Positions 58,363 through 64,000 of a stretch of DNA of 64,000 bases are shown in pieces; the first letter of the stretch is position 1, and each line of letters begins with the position of its first letter. Source of the DNA: a virus. The notes beneath the pieces are model-generated. The model did not search any database. It was not told the DNA's origin and worked only from the letters and a program-made list of their open reading frames with translations. The DNA lies in the IMG/VR virus record IMGVR_UViG_3300042465_005830, positions 1 through 64,000 of that record. One strand, given 5' to 3'. The position numbers and the translations under genes are program-made.

Positions 58363-58980
58363 ATGGAAGATTTTTTTGAAGATTTAAAAAACCAACCAAG
58401 ACCAAACTTCTTTAGAAGAATATATCTGTGGTGGGAACATGATGGTAAATACTTACATAAAGAAATTAAATGGGGTATTCAAAATCTTATTTACTGGTTT
58501 CCAATTATATGGAAAGATAGAAATTGGGACGGGCATTACATTTATGAAGTAATGAAACATAAGTTGAAAGCTCAAGCCAATTATATTGGAAGAAGAGATT
58601 TTCATACTCGAGCACAGCAAGATGCTCGTAATATGAGAATATGTGTTAAATTAATTCAAGCATGTCAAGATGAGCCTTATTTAATGGAGTATATGGATTA
58701 CCATAAGGACAGAGTTTGGTTTACACCTTGTGAGGATCGTGAAGGATCATCTTTATATAATTCAGAAGAGATATGGGAAAATTATGATGAGTTCTTTAAA
58801 AAGTATCCTTTAGTCTATAAGAGAGTGTTAAAAGGTGAAGGACCATTTACTTTAGATGATAGAGATGAATCTGAAATAAAAAGAATTATCGCAATGAATA
58901 TTGCTCATATAAATCACGACAGAGCAAGAAAATTACTGTTTAGAATAATGGAAGAAAATATTGAAGGATGGTGGGATTAA
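58363..58980 (+). CDS. Protein of unknown function (205 aa)
   Basis: Rich in Trp, Tyr and charged residues (RIYLWWEHDGKYLHKEIKWG; DFHTRAQQDARNMRICVKL; final ENIEGWWD). No membrane helix or known active site. Similar proteins occur widely in large phages without a known role. It overlaps the next small gene by 13 bases. Confidence 0.65.
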   Translation: MEDFFEDLKNQPRPNFFRRIYLWWEHDGKYLHKEIKWGIQNLIYWFPIIWKDRNWDGHYIYEVMKHKLKAQANYIGRRDFHTRAQQDARNMRICVKLIQACQDEPYLMEYMDYHKDRVWFTPCEDREGSSLYNSEEIWENYDEFFKKYPLVYKRVLKGEGPFTLDDRDESEIKRIIAMNIAHINHDRARKLLFRIMEENIEGWWD

Positions 58981-59114
58981 TTACTATAGGAATATTTGTG
59001 CTAATTGGAATAGTAGCACTATGGGTTAGAGGAATAGATGAAATGCATACAAAACATCCAGACTATAAAGGAGAGGATTTGTTTGGAGAAGATGAACCAA
59101 AAAAAGATAAATGA
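58968..59114 (+). CDS. Small single-span membrane protein (48 aa)
   Basis: One N-terminal helix (GLITIGIFVLIGIVALWV) and an acidic cytoplasmic or periplasmic tail (HPDYKGEDLFGEDEPKKDK). It overlaps both neighbours by a few bases, so translation is coupled. Confidence 0.6.
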   Translation: MVGLITIGIFVLIGIVALWVRGIDEMHTKHPDYKGEDLFGEDEPKKDK

Positions 59115-59587
59115 TAAAATATTTACTTTTACTATTTACAATATTTAGTTTTAGTCAGGAACATATCCTAATAGGTGATTCGCAAACATACCTACTGGCC
59201 AGGCATTCAACTGAAATTAAACAAGTAAAACAGTTATGCCAATCAGGTATAGGTGTTGTTAAATTGAATAGGAAGACACTTAAATACCCTGTATCTCCTG
59301 CAGTTAAAAGCGTATGTGTATGCATAGGAGTAAACGATGGATACAAGGACAGAGGTATAGATGTTTTATTAAATACTATTAAGAGAACTTTTCCAAATGC
59401 TCGTCTTTTTATCATTCAAGGCTCATGGGGTTGGGGTACAGTAAGAAGAATGAACCAAAGTACTCTAGACAGGTACTACAAACAATTTCCAGGAACAATA
59501 ATACATCCGGCAATTGGAAAAGGAGATCCACATAAGGGTAAAAAAGTTTATAAAATTATAATGAAAAGTTTGGAAAGCCAAATATAA
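59111..59587 (+). CDS. Secreted SGNH/GDSL-type hydrolase (158 aa)
   Basis: A signal peptide (MIKYLLLLFTIFSFSQ) comes before block I IGDSQTY with nucleophile Ser24. Block III VCIGVNDGYKD gives the oxyanion Asn, and GDPHKGKKVY near the end gives the D-x-x-H pair. It is a short esterase of the SGNH class; in phages such enzymes take acetyl groups off surface sugars or peptidoglycan. As an exported, non-virion protein it may act on the host envelope from within. Confidence 0.78.
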   Translation: MIKYLLLLFTIFSFSQEHILIGDSQTYLLARHSTEIKQVKQLCQSGIGVVKLNRKTLKYPVSPAVKSVCVCIGVNDGYKDRGIDVLLNTIKRTFPNARLFIIQGSWGWGTVRRMNQSTLDRYYKQFPGTIIHPAIGKGDPHKGKKVYKIIMKSLESQI

Positions 59588-59600
59588 TTTCATATATTTA
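59570..59600 (+). promoter_or_regulatory. Promoter, TTG-N20-TATATTTA
   Basis: TTG 59570-59572, 20-base spacer, TATATTTA 59593-59600, then GGTATAATTTAA; 24 bases before ATG 59624. Confidence 0.7.
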
Positions 59601-59623
59601 GGTATAATTTAAAAGCAAAAGAT

Positions 59624-59854
59624 ATGATTTGGATTTTATTACTTTACGTTTTACCTCTACTAATATCAATAGTAGGTGTTTATTTTTTAGTTAAAAGAGA
59701 TGGAGGGGCTGTAAAAGAATTTTTAGAACCACTACCTTATTTACTCATTCCCTTACTTAATATTGCTGCTGTGGTAGTAGGTATATATTTTCTTATTGAG
59801 AAATTTCTAGATGAAGATGAATCTTGGCAGAACTTTAAAAACAAAAAACTATAA
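59624..59854 (+). CDS. Two-span membrane protein (76 aa)
   Basis: Two membrane helices (about 1-22 and 37-58) and an acidic end (KFLDEDESWQNFKNK). Could be a small holin-like or envelope protein. It overlaps the phosphoesterase start by 1 base (TAATG). Confidence 0.65.
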   Translation: MIWILLLYVLPLLISIVGVYFLVKRDGGAVKEFLEPLPYLLIPLLNIAAVVVGIYFLIEKFLDEDESWQNFKNKKL

Positions 59855-60555
59855 TGAAAATAACATTCATATCAGATACACATACACGGCAAGGACAAAT
59901 ACCATATTCAGATTTACCTGGTGGTGATTTACTAATCCATGCTGGTGATATTATGAACTCAGGATACAATAAGAATGATATCTTTGATTTCTTACACTGG
60001 TATGATTCAATTCCAGGCTACGATAAGAAAGTGTTCATAGCAGGTAATCATGATAGAATGTTTCAAAACCATCCTGAAGATGTAAAAGAATGGTTATCTA
60101 AATTTCCAAACATAATCTATCTGCAAGACGAGGCATACGAGATATATGACTTAGCAACAGATAAGAGCATTAAGATTTACGGATCACCTTGGCAACCAGA
60201 ATTCTATTCATGGGCATTTAATTTACAAAGAAACAGTCTTGAATTATCAGGCAAGTGGGAAGCAATTCCTGACAACACAGACATCTTAATCACACACGGC
60301 CCGGCTTGGGGTTCTGTTGATACAGTAGAAGGAAGACCTTGGGACAATTTAGGATGTGAATTATTAGCAGAAAGAATTCAGAGATTTAGACCAAAGATCC
60401 ATGTCTGTGGACATATTCATTCAGGATATGGAGTTGAGACTATTGACGGCATACATTATATAAATGCCTCAGTATTAGACGAAAGATACGAATATACTCA
60501 GAAGCCTTGGAATATAGAATGGGATTCTGAAAGTAATATATTATTTGTAAAATAA
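59854..60555 (+). CDS. Metallophosphoesterase, second type (233 aa)
   Basis: Motifs FISDTHTRQG, LLIHAGDIMNSG, FIAGNHDRMF, LITHGPAWG and HVCGHIHSGYG give the full two-metal site. The sequence is closer to the eukaryotic-like MPPED group than to the gene at 53472. The substrate is unknown; cyclic nucleotide or nucleic acid phosphodiesters are possible. It ends before a terminator-promoter element. Confidence 0.88.
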   Translation: MKITFISDTHTRQGQIPYSDLPGGDLLIHAGDIMNSGYNKNDIFDFLHWYDSIPGYDKKVFIAGNHDRMFQNHPEDVKEWLSKFPNIIYLQDEAYEIYDLATDKSIKIYGSPWQPEFYSWAFNLQRNSLELSGKWEAIPDNTDILITHGPAWGSVDTVEGRPWDNLGCELLAERIQRFRPKIHVCGHIHSGYGVETIDGIHYINASVLDERYEYTQKPWNIEWDSESNILFVK

Positions 60556-60560
60556 ATAGA

Positions 60561-60589
60561 AAAAGGCTTGCATATGTGAGTCTTTTTTC
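60561..60589 (+). terminator. Terminator fused to a promoter
   Basis: Stem AAAAGGCT with AGTCTTTT (one G-U) and a 9-base loop, then a T run. The TTG next to the left arm starts the promo­ter. Confidence 0.7.
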
Positions 60590-60598
60590 TTATCTTTA
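60568..60598 (+). promoter_or_regulatory. Promoter, TTG-N20-TATCTTTA
   Basis: TTG 60568-60570, 20-base spacer, TATCTTTA 60591-60598, then AGTATTAATT and leader AAAAAGGTT before ATG 60624. Confidence 0.75.
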
Positions 60599-60623
60599 AG
60601 TATTAATTAAAAACAAAAAGGTT

Positions 60624-60998
60624 ATGTTTAGAAGAACTAGAATTAAGATTGCTAAGAAATTTAGACAACAATTAACTCAAGAAGACTTAAGAGGGTATAG
60701 AAATATACTTAAATTGCTTTATCATCCTAAAGCAGAAACACCCCTTAAAGATCCAGAGGTAGCTAAATACTTTATTCAAGTACCTTGCCTTCACCTTGAT
60801 CTGATCATCGATATAGAGAAAGCAGAAATTGTAAATACAAAACAAATCTACCCTCTTAACCTTGATAAGAAAGTAACAGAGCGTGCTGTACAGAGAATCA
60901 AAGAAGAAGTATCAAAACAAAGAGCAGACCTTGAAGATACAATCAGAGGTAAAAAACAAAACATATTAGACAATTTATACGTTAAAGTAAAATGGTAA
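60624..60998 (+). CDS. Basic protein of unknown function (124 aa)
   Basis: Arg/Lys-rich start (MFRRTRIKIAKKFRQQLTQE) and a charged helical end (RAVQRIKEEVSKQRADLEDT). It might bind nucleic acid. It overlaps the next gene by 7 bases. Confidence 0.62.
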   Translation: MFRRTRIKIAKKFRQQLTQEDLRGYRNILKLLYHPKAETPLKDPEVAKYFIQVPCLHLDLIIDIEKAEIVNTKQIYPLNLDKKVTERAVQRIKEEVSKQRADLEDTIRGKKQNILDNLYVKVKW

Positions 60999-61210
60999 AA
61001 ACATTATTGACAGTGACGGTGAATGGAAATGAAATTGCATTTATAAAAGATGCAGGACATTATTTCATTCATTGGGGAGAGCAAGGAAAGCCTAGAGCAG
61101 TAAAGAAGATAACAACTCCATCTGGAAGAAAGCCTTCACAGAACTCAGCACATAAACAATTTATGGAAGCAGTAGAAGCAACTAGAGTATTAAAATTTAG
61201 TAGATTATAA
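60992..61210 (+). CDS. Protein of unknown function (72 aa)
   Basis: A small basic beta/alpha protein (LLTVTVNGNEIAFIKDAGHY, then KKITTPSGRKPSQNSAHKQF). It overlaps both neighbours by 1-7 bases. No family recognised. Confidence 0.6.
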   Translation: MVKTLLTVTVNGNEIAFIKDAGHYFIHWGEQGKPRAVKKITTPSGRKPSQNSAHKQFMEAVEATRVLKFSRL

Positions 61211-61428
61211 TGGCAGCAGAAAGTAACACACCAGTAGATATTGAAATTTGGATTGAGAAAGTAATCAATTCATGTGAGACGCTAGCACATCGTATGAATG
61301 CTTATAAATTAGTAAGACTTTATGTAAAAAGATTACAGGACGAAGGAATGCCTTACTACCAATATACCCACATTAGAGATAAGTTTGAAGGCATCTTATG
61401 GCATTTAGAAGAAAATATAAAAAACTAA
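61210..61428 (+). CDS. Protein of unknown function (72 aa)
   Basis: A helical protein (DIEIWIEKVINSCETLAHRM, then VRLYVKRLQDEGMPYYQYTH). It starts in the TAATG overlap of the gene before. No family recognised. Confidence 0.6.
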   Translation: MAAESNTPVDIEIWIEKVINSCETLAHRMNAYKLVRLYVKRLQDEGMPYYQYTHIRDKFEGILWHLEENIKN

Positions 61429-61431
61429 AGT

Positions 61432-61623
61432 ATGGCAGGACTATTTGACATGATGGATATGGCCATCGCAGATGAATTAGGAGTTGATGTAGAAGTATAC
61501 ATTGACATAATTGAAAAATGTACTGAAGAAGAAGCAAACTTTATTATTCTAGCTATTCTAGAAGAAGATACTAACAATATAGAAAAAGCAAAAGAAATGT
61601 TTAATAAGTATTTGAATGAATAA
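61432..61623 (+). CDS. Small acidic helical protein (63 aa)
   Basis: Met- and Glu-rich (FDMMDMAIADELGVDVEVYI). It overlaps the thymidylate synthase gene by 8 bases. No family recognised. Confidence 0.6.
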   Translation: MAGLFDMMDMAIADELGVDVEVYIDIIEKCTEEEANFIILAILEEDTNNIEKAKEMFNKYLNE

Positions 61624-62770
61624 ACTAGATAAACAATACACAGACTTACTCCAGACAATACTAGAACATGGTGTTGATAAGAAAGATAGAACAGGTACAG
61701 GAACAAAATCAATCTTCGGTTATACTATCAGACATAACATGAAGGATGGTTTTCCTTTGCTTACAACTAAGAAAATGCCATTCAAAACAATTGTAACTGA
61801 ACTGTTATGGTTTTTACAGGGTAGTACTAATATAAAATATTTGGTCGATAATAATTGCCATATTTGGGATGGTGATGCCTTTAAAAATTATGTGAACACA
61901 TACAAAGGAAACTTTCCAATGGGTATGGAAGAGTTTATTGAAACTATTAAAACAAATGATAAGTTTGCTGAAAGATGGGGTAATTTAGGACCAATCTACG
62001 GTAAACAATGGAGAGGTTGGAACTCAATAGATAACTCTGATTTTGATATGAGGATGAATATATATGAAGTAGACCAAATCCGTAGACTTATCGCAGACCT
62101 TACCAACAATCCAGACTCAAGACGAATGATGGTTAATGCTTGGAATGTTGGAGAATTAGATCAAATGGTACTTCCACCTTGTCATTATGGATTTCAAGTT
62201 TATACAAGAGAGTTGAGTCACGAAGAAAGGTATAATGAATATAATATTAAATTTAAAGATAGATGTACCGCAGATTGTTACACTAAAGAAGATTTTGACA
62301 GTAAAGGAATACCAACCAGAGCAATCTCTTTAATGTGGAATCAACGTTCAGTAGATACATTCTTAGGTTTACCATTCAACATTGCTTCTTATGGATTATT
62401 ATTGATGATGTTAGCAGATGAAGTAAATATGGTTCCTGATCAATTGATTGGTAATTTAGGAGATGTTCATTTGTATTCAAATCATATTGAACAAGCCAAA
62501 GAACAAATTGGGAGAGATTTAACTAATGAAGAGAGGTATAATATATGGTTTAGTAACAATTATGAAACGGGTATGGAAAGATTTTTTAACCCAAATGAAT
62601 TACCTGACTTTGATAATGAATATTACAAACCAACACCAACAAGAACAAGAGAACCTTATCCACTACCAACAGTTCATGTTAGAGATGGAATATATTGTTC
62701 ATCAATAGAAGATGTATTGTTATTTAATTATCAATCACATCCAGCAATTAAAGCACCTTTAAGCAATTAG
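61616..62770 (+). CDS. thyA: Thymidylate synthase ThyA (384 aa)
   Basis: Family landmarks: KKDRTGTGTKSIFGYTIRHN, FPLLTTKKMPFKTIVTELLW, WGNLGPIYGKQWRGW, catalytic Cys189 in LPPCHYGFQVY, and LGLPFNIASYGLLL with the Asn that selects dUMP. It makes dTMP from dUMP with methylene-folate. It is much longer than E. coli ThyA (264) because of insertions after the catalytic Cys (about residues 198-230) and near the C-terminus. The Asn argues against a dCMP hydroxymethylase. Confidence 0.95.
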   Translation: MNKLDKQYTDLLQTILEHGVDKKDRTGTGTKSIFGYTIRHNMKDGFPLLTTKKMPFKTIVTELLWFLQGSTNIKYLVDNNCHIWDGDAFKNYVNTYKGNFPMGMEEFIETIKTNDKFAERWGNLGPIYGKQWRGWNSIDNSDFDMRMNIYEVDQIRRLIADLTNNPDSRRMMVNAWNVGELDQMVLPPCHYGFQVYTRELSHEERYNEYNIKFKDRCTADCYTKEDFDSKGIPTRAISLMWNQRSVDTFLGLPFNIASYGLLLMMLADEVNMVPDQLIGNLGDVHLYSNHIEQAKEQIGRDLTNEERYNIWFSNNYETGMERFFNPNELPDFDNEYYKPTPTRTREPYPLPTVHVRDGIYCSSIEDVLLFNYQSHPAIKAPLSN

Positions 62771-62772
62771 AA

Positions 62773-63087
62773 ATGAAAGTACCAAAAGCAAAAGTAAAAA
62801 AAATAGTTAAGGAGTATAAAGACGCCACTAGAAAAGAAATCTGGGAAGGAGTAAGAGATAATTTTACTTTTGCCTTTATTGGAGCAACTCTAGTTGTATT
62901 CATTGCAACAAGAACAGACATTGCAGTATTACTGGGATATCTAGCATACTATGCCTTTATGGGTAGGCTATTAAACAGGCCTAAATACGTTACAGATTTA
63001 GGAAAACTAATAGTATTTCCAATACCTTCAGCACTTGGAGCATTTGTAGGGTATAAGTTGAGCTACTACTTAATACAGTACATATGA
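62773..63087 (+). CDS. Membrane protein (104 aa)
   Basis: A basic cytoplasmic start (MKVPKAKVKKIVKEYKDATR) is followed by two or three membrane helices (about 34-50, 52-65, 78-103). It starts 2 bases after thyA. Function unknown. Confidence 0.65.
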   Translation: MKVPKAKVKKIVKEYKDATRKEIWEGVRDNFTFAFIGATLVVFIATRTDIAVLLGYLAYYAFMGRLLNRPKYVTDLGKLIVFPIPSALGAFVGYKLSYYLIQYI

Positions 63088-63422
63088 ATTTTATAATAGG
63101 TTTTAGCTTCGGAGTACTGGCACAAGTACTTACATTTGTACAACTACAAGGACAATTCAGATGGGAATGGTTTAAACAACATCCAATGATTATTTCACTA
63201 ATGGGGGTACCAATTTCCTTTCTTTATATTATGTCTGTAAAGTATATGGTATCGCATTTTGGAGGAGAGTTATGGCCTTCAAGACTGATGGGCTTTTCAA
63301 TAGGAGCAATAGTATTTAGTTATATGGCACATTTATGGTTTCAAGAACCATTTACTTTGAAGACACTTATATGTCTTGGATTAGCTTTTGCAATAATGAT
63401 GGTTCAATTATTTTGGAAATGA
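63084..63422 (+). CDS. Polytopic membrane protein (112 aa)
   Basis: Three or four helices (about 2-18, 35-55, 70-87, 92-110) with short loops. The start overlaps the gene before by 4 bases (ATGA). It may act with its neighbour in the inner membrane. Confidence 0.62.
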   Translation: MNFIIGFSFGVLAQVLTFVQLQGQFRWEWFKQHPMIISLMGVPISFLYIMSVKYMVSHFGGELWPSRLMGFSIGAIVFSYMAHLWFQEPFTLKTLICLGLAFAIMMVQLFWK

Positions 63423-63721
63423 AAAAACTAGAAACATGTCACCACTGCGGTGAAGAAAAAGAAAATTGTTATCACGGATTTATAACAATGTGCATTCCTG
63501 TTCCTGAAATGGAAGCAATGATTGATAAATGGGGAAGAAAAGATTGGTGGAATAATTTAGAAAGAGAAGATCTTACTGAAGAAGAAATGAAAGAACTAGA
63601 TAACCTATCAATGTACGATCAGATGTTAAGCACTGTTGGAAGAGGAGTTCAATGTGAGGACTGTGGAAAGAAAGAAGCAGAGTTGTACGAAAAATACTAT
63701 CCAAAAAGTTTGGAGTCTTAA
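63419..63721 (+). CDS. Zinc-ribbon-like protein (100 aa)
   Basis: The ATG at 63419 sits in an ATGA overlap with the gene before and is preferred to an ATG at 63335. CHHCG near the start and CEDCG near the end give four Cys that could hold one zinc; the acidic middle (LEREDLTEEEMKELDNLSMY) is helical. Function unknown. Confidence 0.65.
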   Translation: MKKLETCHHCGEEKENCYHGFITMCIPVPEMEAMIDKWGRKDWWNNLEREDLTEEEMKELDNLSMYDQMLSTVGRGVQCEDCGKKEAELYEKYYPKSLES

Positions 63722-63740
63722 AATAAATTTCGTATATTAA
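63710..63740 (+). promoter_or_regulatory. Promoter, TTG-N20-TATATTAA
   Basis: TTG 63710-63712 (in the end of the gene before), 20-base spacer, TATATTAA 63733-63740, 5 bases before ATG 63746. Confidence 0.6.
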
Positions 63741-63745
63741 AAACT

Positions 63746-64000
63746 ATGAATAATAAATTTACATTCCACGTATTAGGACTTCCTCATACAATCACTAATA
63801 GAGAATTTGTAGCATGTGCTTATACACAAAAAGCTTGGAAATTCTGTAAGATGATGGGAGAGAGAGGGCATACTATATACCATTACGGACATGAGGAGAG
63901 CGACGCTCCATATGCGGAAAACGTAACAGTTATTACCAATAAGGTATGGAAAAAGGTATATGGTACTCACGACTATAAATCTAAATTCTTTAAGTACAAT
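63746..64000 (+). CDS. Phage glycosyltransferase-like protein, 5' part
   Basis: The frame is open to the window end, so only the first 85 residues are seen. The start FTFHVLGLPHTITNREF, then ACAYTQKAWKFCKMMGERGH and IYHYGHEESD, matches a group of phage proteins usually named glycosyltransferases. Their substrate, phage DNA or host sugar, is not established. Confidence 0.7.
   Translation, partial: MNNKFTFHVLGLPHTITNREFVACAYTQKAWKFCKMMGERGHTIYHYGHEESDAPYAENVTVITNKVWKKVYGTHDYKSKFFKYN

Noticed and set aside
1-64000. Integrase, transposase or attachment site
   Set aside because: No such gene and no flanking direct repeats were found by eye; the window looks like a lytic-type phage.

Overview
The window is a 64 kb piece of a large, AT-rich, contractile-tailed (myovirus-type) phage genome, and every gene I can support lies on the + strand. 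The host is very probably a member of the Bacteroidota that has a type IX secretion system. Three things in the sequence say so. Promoters read TTG, about 20 bases, TATnTTTA, close to the Bacteroidota sigma consensus. Shine-Dalgarno sequences are weak or absent. One phage protein (39799-40530) ends in a type IX (Por) C-terminal sorting domain. Capsid, portal and terminase genes are not in the window.

Layout. (1) 2-14171: tail fibres and adhesins, including a 2196-residue fibre with three collagen-like blocks, a fibrinogen-like protein, two LamG-like paralogues and a fibre with an S74 chaperone end. (2) 14172-14446: an ORF-less RNA with the paired core of a group I intron, between two late genes. 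(3) 14450-28149: tail sheath, tube, baseplate, tape measure and a hub protein ending in an M15 peptidase. (4) 28207-37612: replication and nucleotide genes (family A DNA polymerase, gp32-like SSB, UvsX/RecA, flap nuclease, DnaB-type helicase, class I ribonucleotide reductase, a resolvase-like nuclease). (5) 37626-43529: an envelope cassette in which nearly every product has a signal peptide (C-type lectin with dockerin-like repeat, two cohesin-like proteins, one with the type IX signal, a CsgG-like lipoprotein, an outer-membrane barrel protein). (6) 43551-46726: small genes, thioredoxin, QueC and a lipoprotein. (7) 46727-51797: an RNA gene array with 25 readable tRNAs covering all 20 amino acids, plus tRNA-like oddities and an HNH endonuclease. 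(8) 51865-64000: a structured RNA, an RNA-repair set (phosphoesterase, kinase, ligase), a lysis-type glucosaminidase, a cyclic-phosphate receiver-like protein, an SGNH hydrolase, thymidylate synthase, many small membrane proteins and the start of a glycosyltransferase-like gene.

How it may work together. Two signal types fit two expression classes. TTG-N20-TATnTTTA promoters, often fused to the terminator of the gene before, precede replication, tRNA, repair and small accessory genes. A TATTTATA motif 12-33 bases before ATG precedes sheath, tube, tape measure, baseplate and the first secreted genes. The phage brings its own tRNA set and separate genes for the three activities of bacterial Pnkp, which suggests defence of translation against tRNA-cutting host immunity. 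The secreted cassette looks like a kit for building a lectin-bearing, cohesin-dockerin assembly on the infected cell surface through the host's type IX pathway, next to a CsgG-type pore. That last reading is the most novel in the window and is inference from domain content and gene order.
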